Notes under the pieces: model-generated
Seen by the model: only the letters and a program-made list of their open reading frames with translations
Told to the model about the DNA's origin: nothing
Databases searched by the model: none
Program-made: the position numbers and the translations under genes
Part shown: piece after piece, positions 22,161 through 33,539 of the stretch
How positions within the stretch are numbered: position 1 is the first letter of the stretch
Layout of the letters: each line of letters opens with the position of its first letter
NCBI GenBank assembly: GCA_014529385.2
Contig: CM043958.1
Coordinates: forward strand, 144,024,734-144,088,733
DNA from: Adiantum capillus-veneris
Taxonomy: Eukaryota; Streptophyta; Polypodiopsida; Polypodiales; Pteridaceae
Length of the DNA: 64,000 nucleotides
Direction: 5' to 3'

Positions 22161-23160
22161 TCTAGCCCAAAGGATCTATGGCTGAAAATTCAGCGCCCAA
22201 ATAAGCCCTCAAACCTGCCTATAAACTTGTAAACCTGTAGCTGAAACCTGTTGAAAAATCTCAAGCCATTAGTGCTCGAATCTCGCTACCTAGCTCGTAG
22301 CCACACAAGCATACATCACAATATTCACTCATGTGAGTGTGCCAAGATAACCGTACGCTTGTCAAACCGTGAGCTAATCACCAAGCCCACATTGTGTGGT
22401 ATCGATGCATACACACGCACAAATCTCCCACCTGCAGAGAACACCGCACGCAAATGCTGAGTGCAACCCGTAATCTCTACCTAGATCGCATAAATGATGC
22501 GCATAAAACTCCTGGGAAAATTTCACTAGAGTTTCGACGCACAATGGCTATCAACACAAAATAACCATTGTCCTGCAAGCTCAATACAATGAGCAATCAA
22601 TGCGCATCAAACTACACTCAACATACATGCATAAGCTCTGCAAACCTGTGTCCAACAAATGCTCACAAAGAGTACCACAGGTGACCATACATGTCATCCA
22701 CAACCAACCTCTGCACTTGCTCACAAGATCTACTGCTCACCACATAAGCATACATAGAGCATTACCCGCTCAAAGACCATGTATGCAAGCCACAACACTG
22801 CAGAAGAACCACTCAACTGCAACTGGCAACACCTGTGGGAGTACTAGACTCAACATGTACCTGGGAGTCAAACCCGATCTTGTAACACCTGCAAATGCTC
22901 ACAATCGAGCAAATCAAACCAATCCACCTCCTGCTTGCTAATCTACACAAGACGGGTTTCTTTGCGTCTAAAACCTATCTTCTAATGTAGTGCTCATAAC
23001 GAAATTCTGAGGGCATAAACAACTTCAAAAGGGGGGTAAAACCCCAGGTCGCCTATTGGAAATTCTCTCGGAACGCCGAGTGTGAATTTCCAAGCTCCGG
23101 ATCCAAAATCTGCCTGAAAAGTACGCGTGCGTGCGATTACGCAAAAATGCACTGAACTTG

Positions 23161-23172
23161 GCTCTGATACCA
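23161..23172 (-). promoter_or_regulatory. Primer-binding site of T2
   Basis: gctctgatacca on the plus strand, i.e. TGGTATCAGAGC on the minus strand, 2 nt from the LTR end. Confidence 0.85.
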
Positions 23173-23174
23173 AT

Positions 23175-23357
23175 TGAAGGAACTGTGCAGGAGAGAAGAG
23201 GAAGGAAAAGAGCACACGACACACATATATGGGTGGGGAGACTCAATGAGTGAGCAACCCCCTATACACTTATGCTATGTATAAGGTATACAAGTCAGTG
23301 GGTGCCCAGCCCAGACTCTGGGCGGCCGAGCAAGGCACAGGCGCCTATACCCCAACA
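23175..23357 (-). repeat. LTR of copia remnant T2
   Basis: 183 bp. On the minus strand it starts TGTTGGGGTATAGG and ends CCTTCA. The second LTR is not in the window. Confidence 0.75.
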
Positions 23358-23389
23358 CTTTTACCATTGCAATATTTTTACCTACAATT

Positions 23390-23493
23390 TTTGACTTTTA
23401 TATTTACATACCAAGGTAATTACTTACTTGGCCTTAAGCCATTTTTGACTTTTATATTTACATACCAAGGTAATTACGTACTTGGCCTTAAGA
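23390..23493. repeat. 52-bp tandem duplication
   Basis: Units from 23390 and 23442 begin tttttgacttttatattt and differ at only a few positions. Confidence 0.85.
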
Positions 23494-23793
23494 CATTTCT
23501 CAAAAGGTCTATCGTCGCTGATAATGCAATACCCATATACTTGGGCTCAACTTCAACATGGGAAGGAAATTGTTTGACAACGTACCATCAGAGAGGGCTT
23601 GAGCATAGCGTTTCAAAATGCTAGTAAAAAAGGGGTGGTGGGGAGTTTTTACTTAAAAATGAAATGGGGAGAAGGGTTCTCAAGATGCAAGGTCGAGCGG
23701 TGCAAAGGGGCTAGTGAGAGATTGAATATGACAATTGAAGAGTGTGTAGTGCGTGTGGAGTGCAAGAGAGAGAAGAGCAGACATGAGTACAAT

Positions 23794-24125
23794 GTGGGTG
23801 GAGCTCTTAGTAAGGATTCGAAATTACCTCACTACTCCTTATTGTTCTATATGATCAAAAGTATAGATAAGGCTAGTACAATCAATGTGATGGGTGTTTG
23901 GCTAGTTGGCTTAAACCCTAACAATCTCCTACTTGAAGGCCAACGTGGCCCAAGTGGCCTATGTATGTACATTTGTAGAACCATGACGTGGGTGGATCTC
24001 TTATTAAGGATTGGAATTAGCCTCACTACTCACTATAGTTCTATATGATCAAAAGAATAGGTAAGATTTGTACGATTAGTGTGATGGGTGTCCAACCAGT
24101 TGGCTTGAACCTTAACAATATTGGA
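23794..24125 (-). repeat. Duplicated 3' LTR end of copia remnant T3
   Basis: Two copies about 194 bp apart (from 23794 and 23988) share gtgggtgga, a middle part and an end ggcttaaaccctaaca / ggcttgaaccttaaca. Each is followed by a diverged purine tract on the minus strand (RC of atctcctacttgaagg). This is the shape of a minus-strand 3' LTR plus tract, tandemly duplicated. Divergence is high. Confidence 0.5.
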
Positions 24126-24159
24126 GCTTGAATAATGCCAAGATCTCCCACTAGGCGAG

Positions 24160-26242
24160 CTAACCATACAACTTACTTGCTAGCATAAAAAACATTTCAC
24201 ATACTATGCCTCTGTGATGGAAGATGACACACAAGTTTGGAGACATGATCTCCATGATGCAATTGCTCCGACAAACAGGAAAACATACCCAGATGAAGCT
24301 TGCATAATTTGCATCCCTGTAACCCACAATGGATGCATTACTATTCCCAAAACGCAAGCACTTGTCCACCATACCTTTTAGATATCTCAAAATGTGTTTC
24401 ACTACCACAAGATTTTCCATAAATTTGCTAACCACTCCCATTGCAAAAGCAATGTCCGGCCTTGTGGCTACCATGGCATACATAAGAGTCCCAAATACTG
24501 AAGAATATGGAACCTTGGCCATTTTTACTTTCTTAGCATTAGACTTGGGATCATCATTCTTGCTTAGTTTTTCATATGCTTGCATTGGGGTACTCAGTGT
24601 AGCCTTCTCCCCCTGCATACTAAAATGTTGCAAGGTCTTGGGGACATATGTTTCCTATTACAACTCCAATATTCCACGTTTTCTATCCCTCTTCATACGC
24701 ATACCAAGAAAGTGGCTTGCATCTCCCAAATCCTTCATAGCAAACTGCATGATAAGTAACTTCTTCAAGATGGAAATCTCATCTTTAGACCTCCCAACAA
24801 TGAGCATATCATCAACATAGAGTATCAAGAGGATGAGTGAACCATCGTTCAACTTCTTGTTATACAAGTAGTGATCTTCTGGGCTCCTTTCATAATCTTG
24901 GGACTGGATGTACGTGTCCAACTTCACGTACCACTTCCTTGAGCCTTGTATTAGGCCATACAATGTCTTATGCAATCTACACACGAGTTCTACCCTCGTA
25001 GGCTTCACTACTTTGACTTCAAAACCCTCTAGCAATTGCATGTAGACATCCTCATCAAGATCTCCATGAGGGAAAGTTGTCTTCACATCCATCATGACAA
25101 GTTCCATGTTGTCAATGGCTACTAGTTCAAGCATAAGATTCAATTTGAGTCATCTTAACTACTAGGGAAAAATTCTTATCAAAATCCATGCCTTTCTTTT
25201 GCTTGAATCCCTTAGCAACCAATCTATAGCTTGGGATCTTCTACCGTGTACTTCTTCCTATACACCCATTTGCAATACAAGGCTTGTTTGTCCTCTGGCA
25301 ACTCTTTCAATTTCCAAGTTTCATTTGCCATAATCGAGCTATACTCACATTGCATTGCCTGCTCCTACTTCACACTATCTTCCATCTCAATAGCCTCTTG
25401 GTAGCAGTTAGGCTCTCTAGAGTCAGTGGCCAATAGATAGTCTAGCCCTGGCTCAAGGGTACAAGATACATGTGTAGATCTCCTCAATGCCTAATTGCTA
25501 GGCTACACTCTCTCAAGAGCATCACTAGCTCTCTTTGGAGCAATGCTAGTGGTAAGTACATTGCTAGTAGACTGAGTTGTTTTTAAAACTGGACTTGAGG
25601 CTACATCCTTGACTGTCACCTTGTGATACTCAACCTCTTTCATAGGCTGCATGTGCATCTTTGAATCATTAAAGATCACTTGTGAGATACGAATATCTTC
25701 TAAGATTTTGGGTGCTAGAGATGATAACCCATCTCTCCATGTTCACCATAGCCAATGAAGATGCATTTGTGTGACTTGGCGTCGAGCTTCTTTCTAAGCT
25801 CTTTAGGCACATGTAAGAATGCCTCACATCCAAACACACATTTATCATACTGGGCTTCTTGGCTGTCCACATCTCCTGAAAAATCTTATAGTTCAATAGT
25901 GTACTATGCGACCTATTGATTATATATACCGCTATCATAACAAGCTCTCCCCACCAAAACTCTTGAGGTAAATTTGCCATAGATAGCATGGAAGTGACTC
26001 TCTCCTAAATAGTCCCATATGTTATAAGAACCTCTCCCCACCAAAAATCTTGAGGTAAATTTGCCATCGATAGCATGGAGGTGACTCTCTCTTGGATAGT
26101 CCTATTCATCTACTCAACAATTCCATTCTGAGTAGGTGTGTATGATGTAGTAAATTGCCTCCTAATTCCTCTTTTGCTATATATAGAAGTCCTTAAACTC
26201 AGTGGAGACATTGTCTCCCCCATTATGACTGTGCAAAACCTT
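24160..26242 (-). pseudogene. Copia remnant T3 pol (integrase to RNase H), heavily decayed
   Basis: Read right to left: integrase end (NGGDNVSTEFKDF near 26190-26230, then QEFWWGELV near 25940), a coat of stops, RT with MDVKTTFPHGDLDEDVYMQ near 25060, LYGLIQGSRKWY near 24920 and the catalytic YVDDML at about 24800, then VATRPDIAFAMGVVS near 24450 and an RNase H start. Many stops and shifts. Around 25937-26090 a segment coding the integrase end is duplicated in tandem with a step of about 75 bp. The right side is cut by A-prime at 26243, so the 5' half is missing. It is related to T4 (54.5-56 kb) through shared RT-region sequence. Non-functional. Confidence 0.8.
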
Positions 26243-26473
26243 TGTTACCATATACATGTGATAGTGATGTGTGTGAACACACTTAGGACCGTTGGGGCAC
26301 TAAGTTTCCCTCACTAGGAGGTTTTCCCCCCCGTGCATTGTATATACGCCCATCACTTTAAGGCTATCTTATCTTTCCATAGCACACTAAGTAATACACT
26401 CTCTGTTGTGTGCCTTAAGCTTCCTTCATCTTCTCCAAGCTGTGTGGGTTTTCCTGCAACCCTAATTTCAACA
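26243..26473 (+). repeat. 5' LTR of copia A-prime
   Basis: 231 bp, TGTTACC...TTTCAACA, similar along its full length to the element A LTRs but with many changes, so clearly older. Confidence 0.85.
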
Positions 26474-26800
26474 ATTGGTATTAGAGTAGGTTGCATCCTC
26501 CCGGTCTTAGTTGCCAGCAGCTCTAACACATGCCTGCTCTCTTTCTTTGATTTTTCTGAGCTTTGGTGAGCGTCAACAGGTCAACAAATACTTTGGGAAA
26601 CCTTGTAGAGCTAGACATGCTCAAATTTTTTATTTGGGTTCATTTTGGCCTCCTTTTCCACTACAAGTAGTAGTACTGCACATACTGTTTTGTCATTTTG
26701 TGTAAAATTTCTATCGGTGCCATTTTTTGCATAACATGTCCTTACAGTCTTCTATGACTTGTGTCATATAGCTCGTGTTATTTTCGCTTTGTTTCTCCTC

Positions 26801-26997
26801 TTTTTGGGCAGTTTTCACATCAGGTGCAACATTTGCCATGGTTGACAACAACATAGATGTGTTCAAGATGTTTGCTGTTGAATGGAGACAATTACCCTCT
26901 TTTTGGGCAGTTTTCACGTCAGGTGCAACATTTGCAATGGCTGACAACAACACAAATGTGTTCCAAGATGTTTGCTACTGATGAGGATAGATTGGAT
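26801..26997 (+). repeat. 99-bp tandem duplication across the A-prime gag start
   Basis: Units from 26801 and 26900 both begin tttttgggcagttttcac and both include the gag start (atggttgacaac / atggctgacaac). The duplication gives A-prime two gag starts. Element A has one. Confidence 0.85.
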
Positions 26998-27475
26998 GGA
27001 AAAAATTACCCTATGTGTGCTTATATGATGCAACATGTTCTTGTGTCAAAGGGCATCTAAAATATTTTGCAGGGCATTGATGTACGTCCTGGTTCTGAGG
27101 ATGTAGGCAATGTTGAGGATGTTGCAGGTTTTGGTGGCAAGATTGCAACTGCCAGAGCTGTTTTGCCTATGACTGAGCAAGCTCATTAAGATGTAAAATA
27201 TGTGCAAGCTCTTGCATTGATTGCATTGTCTGTGAAGCGCACTATTACTCTTCACTTTTGTTTAGCAAAATCTGCAAAATAGGCTTGGGATATTCTGGAT
27301 GGTCTTTATGCAAGTCGCAATGAGGCAAAAATTGCATTGATGTGTAAAGAGCTGGAGTCAAAGATTATGCATGAGGAAGATGAGATGGACACTTTCCATG
27401 CTGGTATCAAGGATATAAACGAGCAACTTATTTTTGCAGGCGAAGTCATTTTTGACAGTTCCCTTGTGCAGATTG
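26838..27475 (+). pseudogene. Copia A-prime gag, 5' part
   Basis: Similar to element A gag: DVFKMF, YPMCAYMMQHVLVSKG, ELESKIMHEEDEMDTF. Stops replace codons at several places (for example ggcatctaa near 27051-27059 and cattaag near 27184-27190) and the frame shifts at the 99-bp duplication. At about 27085 it keeps the base that element A lost, which identifies the frameshift of A. Split by T1. Confidence 0.8.
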
Positions 27476-27667
27476 TGAAGGACTATGAGCGGAAGTGCGA
27501 CGCGAGAGAGAGTGCGAGAAGAAGAGCACGACGATATGGTGAACTCGCTCTACTGTAATGTGTAGAGCATAGTGAGTTCTTATTAGGTTTTTACAAAAGA
27601 ACATGTGTACATACCTGGCAGCCCGCCCACTTACCTGGGCGACCACATTGGGCTTTATACCCCAACA
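27476..27667 (-). repeat. 3' LTR of T1
   Basis: 192 bp. On the minus strand TGTTGGGGTATAAAGC...CCTTCA. Confidence 0.93.
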
Positions 27668-27682
27668 ACCTCCCACTTAAAG
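27668..27682 (-). promoter_or_regulatory. Polypurine tract of T1
   Basis: Minus strand ctttaagtgggaggt directly before the 3' LTR. Confidence 0.7.
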
Positions 27683-27756
27683 TCCAATGTCGTACTTTAA
27701 GTGTGAGAGAAGCTACTATACAAGCTAATATACAAGAGATGTAGAGAAGTGATGTA

Positions 27757-30700
27757 CTACCCTACACCTAACTGCTTGCGAAAATGCGCAAAGCTCTCTG
27801 AGGGAAGTCCTTTTGTAAGTAGATCAGCAAGATTTTCTGTGGTGTGAACTTTGACAAGCTGAAGTTTCTTATCCTCGAGCATTTCCCTGATGAAATGATA
27901 CTTCACATCCACATGCTTTGTCTTTGAGTGATAAACTGGATTGCGAGCCAATTGTATAGCACTTTGACTATCACAATATAACACAGGCATCTCTTCTTTG
28001 ATTCCCAATCTGTTACTAGTCGATTAAGCCAAATTGATTCTTTGCATGCCTCTGATGCTGCAACATATTCAGCCTCTGTAGTAGACTGAGTAACACAATC
28101 TTGTAATCTAGAACGCCATGATACTGCTCCACCAGCCAATGTAAAGACATACCCTGACGTAGACCTTCGGTTGTCTAAGTCACCTGCATAATCTGAGTCT
28201 GTAAAACCCTTTACACTTAGCTCCTGACTCCCATAGCATATACGCATACTCTTTGTAGCTTTTAGGTATCTCAATATTCCTTTCACTGCCTCCCAATGTT
28301 TCTTGCCTGGGTTTGACATGTATTGACTTACTACTCCCACTGCAAATGCAATGTCTGGGCGAGTAGCAATCATTGCATACATCAAACTACCCACTGCAGA
28401 CGCATATGGAATCTTATCCATTTCAGCCTGTTCTTCTCCAGACAAAGGACAATCTTGTTTGCTAAGTTTCACATATGGTGGCAATGGAACACTCAGTGCC
28501 TTTCCCTTCTCCATATTGAAACGTTGCAAAACCTTGTCAATATACTCTGTTTGAGATAACCAAATCAACTTCTTTGATCTGTCTCTCTCAATGCGCATAC
28601 CAAGTATATGACTTGCCTCACCCATGTCTTTCATGTCAAACGATTTTTCCATCTTTGACTTCAAAGCTGAAATTTCTTCCAAGTGCTTGCCAGCAATCAA
28701 CATGTCATCCACATACAAAATAAGGATCAGCCAACTACCATCCTTAGCCTTCTTTGTATATAGACAGTGATCGAACTCACTACGTTTGTAGCCTTGAGAA
28801 AGCATAAACTTGTGGAATTTATGGTACCATGCCCTCGGTGATTGTTTTAAGCCATAAAGACTCTTTAACAACTGGCATACCCAATCTTCCTTGCCTTTCT
28901 CAACAAACCCTTCTGGCTGCTACATGTAAATTTCCACATCTAAATCACCATGCAAGAACGCTGTCTTGACATCCATTTGGTGCAACACCAAATCTAATAT
29001 GGCAACCAATGCAAGAAAGCATCTCAATGTAGTCATTTTGACCACCGAAGAGAAGACTTCATCAAATTCAATGCCTTGTTCTTGCTTAAAGCCCTTGGCA
29101 ACAAGCCTTGCTTTGTACTTTGGCTGACTATCATGAGCGGTGATCTTATACCTGTAAACCCATTTACAAGGTAGAGCCTTTTTGCCCTGTGGTAATTTAA
29201 CTAGCTTCCATGTCTTGTTTTTATGCAGAGCTGTCATCTCTGACTGCATGGCCAATTGCCAATTCCCGGAGTCCTTCATTTGCACTGCTTCCTTGTAACA
29301 TGAAGGCTCATTGCAATCAGTCAACATGACATAGTTCATAGATGGAACAAACCTATCAAGAGGTCGCATGACACGTTCAGATCTACGCACAATAGGTGGA
29401 TCAGGCTCAGCCACAACCTGTGGTTCCACTCTATCCTGTCCTTGCTCCTCTTGAGCCCTGACATTTTGTCTTGCACGTGCAGGTCCATCTTCTTGGAAGA
29501 CAACTCTTCTAATATCCTCAACCCTCTCTGGTTTAGAATGATATTTGGATTCATTAAAGTGAACATCATTGCTGCGTACAACCTTTCTGGATTCGGGATC
29601 CGAAAGTCTGTACCCCATCTCACCAGAATTACCATAGCCTAGAAAGATGCACTTTCTACTCTTTGGCTCAAGTTTGTTCCTAAATTCCTTTGGAACGTGA
29701 GTATATGCCTCACAGCCAAAGACTCTGAGATGCTTGTATGAGGGCATTTTGCCTGACCATACCATCTCTGGCACTAAATCCTTCTGTAAAACCTTGCTAG
29801 GAGATCTATTTACAAGATGAACAGCTGTTGATACAGCTTCAGCCCAAAACCCATTTGGCAGCTGTGCATTAGACAACATACTTCTGACCTTCTGTTGTAT
29901 GGTCCTATTCATCCTCTCAGCAACACCATTTTGAGGAGGATTGTAAGGAGCAGTAAGTTCACATTTTATACCTTTTGACTCACAAAAGTCCTGAAAGGCC
30001 TTTGAAACATACTCTCCACCATTGTCAGTGCGTAAGCATTTAAGCTTCTTGCCACTTTGATTCTCCACAAGTGTCACAAACGTTTTGAAAACACTAAACG
30101 TTTCATCCTTGTGCTTGAGAAAGTAAACCCATACTTTCCTCGAGTAATCATCTATAAATGTCATAAAGTAAGAAGCTCCCCCTAGAGATAGGTTAGGCAT
30201 AGGTCCGCACAAATCACTATGAACAAGTGCCAACTGTGTATCTCTTCTGCTGCTTCTATGCTTATGTGGCTGCTGTGTTTGCTTACCATACAGACAATGT
30301 TCACAGAATTCAAAATCATTAAATGAAAAGCCAGGCAAATAACCAGAACGAGACAAGATTTCCATTCCCTTCTTGGACATATGTCCTAACCGGCTATGCC
30401 ACAAAGAAACGTTCGGCTGCTCGGTTACATTGATTACATTTTTAGAGACATTTGATACATAAATCATAGAACCCTTGGATATCTTCCACATGTTCTGTCC
30501 AAAAGTGGTGACGTAGCCAACATCATCAAGTAAACCTGTGCTGATCAAGCTCTTTGTAATTGCGGGAACATGTCTCACATTCTTCAGCGTGAAAGAAGAG
30601 CCATTATGAAACTTCAATTGAACTTCTCCAACACCTAAGATCTCACATGTCTGCCCATTGCCTAGCCGAACATGATCTTTAGTGGTCACATAAGAGGTAA

Positions 30701-31664
30701 ACCACTCCTTGTTTGGAGACACATGAAGTGATGCCCCTGAGTCTATAATCCAGTCACTCAGTGCATTTCCATCAGATGCTGTAAGAAGAGCTGAGTCCAT
30801 TGTATTCTTCAAGAAGTAGATGTCTCCTGACACTAGATTGTCATCCTCTGCAACAGTGTTTGTCACATTTATTTCTTGAATCTTCACTGTGGACTTGTTC
30901 TTCTCACCATGGTCTTCAACTTTCTCTTTGCCTTTTTCTGCTTTCCATTCTCTGTAGTCTCTTTTCATGTGACCCTTCTTGCCACAATGGTAGCATTCTA
31001 TGTCACTCTTGCCTTTAGCACTGCGGGACTTGCTACGAGACTGATTCCTCTTTCCACCTTTGTACTTTTCTTTGGTCCTTCCCCTGACAACTAAGGCTGT
31101 TCCTTTGCCTTTGTCCATTGTCTTTCTATTGGTTTCTTCAGTAAGCAGACTTCCTTCTACACCTGCTATGTTCAAACCATCTGGAGGTGCAGAATTACTC
31201 AAAGCTGTGCGAAAAGTGTCCCAACTTTCCGGCAATGTGATCAACAGGAACATAGCTGACAACTGACTATAGATTGTGTTGAATTCATTCAGATGATTGG
31301 ACACAGGTGTCCCTTCTTTCATCTTCAAGTCAACAAGCTTCTTAAGCCAGTATACCTGTGAAGCTGCACTCTGCTTCTCATAAAGATCACTCAGCTTTAA
31401 CCATGCTTGATAAGCCGACATCTCGTCTGCTACATTGAAGTAAACGCTTTCTGCCAAAGTCAGCATAATGGTAGAAAGTGCCAATTCATCCATTTCGCTC
31501 CATTCATCTTCGTCCATATCTTCTAGTTTTATCCCCTTGAGCTTTATAGGTTTTATCTGCTTCTTTTGTACCAACACGTGCCAAATCTGCTTCTTCCACA
31601 ATGGGAAATTGGTTCCATCCAGCTTCTTGATATTGTAAAGAGCAGTGTCCTGTGATCTAGCCAT
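27757..31664 (-). pseudogene. T1 gag-pol polyprotein, one nonsense codon and one frameshift
   Basis: Starts at ATG 31662-31664 (MARSQDTALYNIKKLDG, a copia Gag start) and is open to TAG near 28920-28922 in the RT (IYM*QPEGF, probably CAG originally). It continues in the same frame to about 28012, where a one-base loss after LVTD shifts the frame. The last part (28008-27757) ends LGVG. Domains: zinc knuckle CYHCGKKGHMKRDY near 30950, whose fourth ligand Cys is Tyr; protease DSGASLHVS near 30730; GAG-pre-integrase HSRLGHM/CEHC; integrase FIDDYSRK, TDNGGEY and NGVAERMNRT; RT KARLVAKGF and YVDDMLIAG near 28705; RNase H DSDYAGD and STTEAEYVA. Apart from these lesions and the knuckle change the motifs are intact. 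Confidence 0.93.
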
Positions 31665-32748
31665 AGCTACGCTTCACAGTAGTTTACTTTCCTGGAAAAA
31701 ATTTGGCAGAGTTTCCCTTGTAAACTGACCTCTGAACCAATATCAACCTGTCAAATGAACCAAGAAAGCTTCAGATTCTGAAGAAATTTTGGCAGAGTCT
31801 CCTTTGTAAAATGGCTCTGGTGTACTAAAAACAGACCAAAAAACAGCTCAAAAAACCACTGTCTCTCTAACACTGTAAGCTGTGGGTAAACCTGTCCTGC
31901 ACCTGTACTGTCTTTGACTGTCCTGTCACTGTCCTGTAAGCATAGATTGTGACAATGCCTCAACGAAAGTAAAGCAAAGATGCAATCCCAACTGTCTAAC
32001 TCACAGTCAATACATCCTAGCTGCCTATCTAAGGGTGCTCGAGGGATCGCTCCAAGACCTGTATCACCGAAAGGATCTCAACATTCGAGAATCCCCCAGC
32101 TCAATAAAACCTCACTCGACCCTCAACAAAGGCTGCAGTAAATCTGACAGTACATAGACTTCCCACAAAGTCCTACATCCACAAATTTCCCACTGTATGC
32201 TGTAACCGTTGTGGTGGTTGTTTGCTGCGTGACTCACAGCCAGCAAACCCTCAACAGACATACATCATCTCTGACAATACATCCCATGTGGAAGTACCTG
32301 CAATGTTAGGATGAAATCTGGAATATCAAGCAGCAAACACAAGCTACCTGATGAACTAGTGGATGTCGCCTATAGTCTGTGTGTAGATGCACCCGTGTCA
32401 TATGTGACACGCCTCCAAGAACTGTGAGCCGTCCTTCGATGTGTAGACAACCACAAATCAACACTCTGGGAGTGTCGATATCCTCAGCACCTGCAGTCGT
32501 AGGCCGAGAACCCCAAATTTGCAGAGTCGGATCTGCACCCGCTGAGACCACATAGTCGAAAATGGCTTGCGCAGAACTTTGTCGAAGCCGAACGGTGACC
32601 GAGATGACCTCAGAATGAAATTTTGAGCACACCGTACCTTACGAGCTTACCCACAAGATTTGGGGCCGTGTCTTTGCCTGTCGAATTTCACTCCAATCTG
32701 AGATGGTGACTCTAGCCTCCTGCAGTGCTGCCCCGAGCCTCGATCTGA
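31665..32748 (-). other. Untranslated leader of T1
   Basis: About 1.1 kb between PBS and gag, longer than in element A. No gene seen. A short diverged direct repeat (around ttggcagagt) occurs near 31705 and 31790. Confidence 0.6.
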
Positions 32749-32760
32749 GCTCTGATACCA
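32749..32760 (-). promoter_or_regulatory. Primer-binding site of T1
   Basis: TGGTATCAGAGC on the minus strand, 2 nt from the 5' LTR. Confidence 0.93.
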
Positions 32761-32762
32761 GT

Positions 32763-32954
32763 TGAAGGAGTACGAGCGGAAGTGCGACGCGAGAGAGAGT
32801 GCGAGAAGAAGAGCACGACGATATGGTGAACTCGCTCTACTATAATGTGTAGAGCATAGCAAGTTCTTATTAGGTTTTTACAAAAGAATATGTGTACATA
32901 CCTGGCGGCCCGCCCACTTACCTGGGCGACCACATTGGGCTTTATACCCCAACA
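32763..32954 (-). repeat. 5' LTR of T1
   Basis: 192 bp, paired with 27476-27667. It carries the element promoter on the minus strand. Confidence 0.93.
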
Positions 32955-32959
32955 GATTG

Positions 32960-33421
32960 TTCTTGATGCTTTGCCACATTTGTATCAGACTTTTGCTAGT
33001 ACTTGGAGACTTATGACCCAAGGAAATCCAGAAGTTGTCAAGGTTGATGCATATGCACATTATTGTTGCAAGAGTCACTTTCCAAAAAAAAAAAAGGCCT
33101 AAATAGCGTGCAGTTGAACATGCTTTTATTGCTACTCAAAGAAAAGGTGATAACAGCAATGTAACCAGTTCTCATGGTTCTTTGTGAGTGGAAAATCTTC
33201 TGTTCCTAATGCTTCTATTGCTCGCAGTGCTTTGTTTGGGAATTTTGGTGATAAGGGAAAAAAGAAGATGCGTTGCCATTATTGTAAAGCTAATGATCAC
33301 ATGATCAACTAGTGTGCAAAAGTGAAGGCAAAAGAGGCTAAGAAGAAAGAGGCTGGATCAACTACAAGGTAAAATACAAGTGCATCTATTGTAGAGTCTT
33401 CTGTACAAGGAAATTGTGATG
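32960..33421 (+). pseudogene. Copia A-prime gag, 3' part, truncated
   Basis: Continues the A-prime gag after T1: VLDALPHLYQTFASTWRL, the knuckle CHYCKANDH near 33277, and a Lys-rich part. Several stops (for example tag after ATGATCAAC near 33305-33312). Similarity to element A ends near 33421 (aaattgtgatg), where G1 sequence begins. Pol and the 3' LTR of A-prime are missing. Confidence 0.8.
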
Positions 33422-33539
33422 TTTCGGAAGAAGTGGGAAACAATTTGGAAAAAATAGGGCTTATGATTCCACAATAGATCATTCCTTCAAAAAAATCAAA
33501 CAATCCAACAATAGAAAACTAAAGCAGAACCTATGCCAG

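Larger units (their letters stand above)
22161..23357 (-). mobile_element. Copia remnant T2: 5' LTR and leader only
   Basis: Minus-strand element start: LTR 23175-23357, PBS 23161-23172, then about 1 kb of leader running left until similarity is lost near 22160. No gag or pol remains. The LTR ends (tgaagga...ataccccaaca on the plus strand) match those of T1, so it is a relative. Its left boundary is approximate. Confidence 0.6.
26243..27475 (+). mobile_element. Copia A-prime, left fragment (5' LTR, leader, gag)
   Basis: A diverged relative of element A. LTR 26243-26473, degenerate PBS 26476-26487 (TGGTATTAGAGT), gag from ATG 26838 with several stops and shifts. It is split after 27475 by T1, which used gattg as target, and continues at 32955. 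Confidence 0.85.
27476..32954 (-). mobile_element. Copia element T1, complete structure, Tork/Tnt1-like
   Basis: 5479 bp on the minus strand, with target duplication gattg at 27471-27475 and 32955-32959. Both LTRs are 192 bp and differ at about 7 positions (about 3.6%). The order 5' LTR, PBS, gag-pol (integrase before RT), purine tract, 3' LTR is complete. Gag of the UBN2 type and a Tnt1-like arrangement suggest the Tork lineage. It interrupts the gag gene of A-prime. Confidence 0.95.

Noticed and set aside
22251-22941. Frames of 69-113 codons on the plus strand
   Set aside because: They lie antisense in the non-coding leader of T2 and show no family resemblance.
23599-24048. A 149-codon plus-strand frame
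   Set aside because: Covers the duplicated LTR end of T3 and reads against the element.
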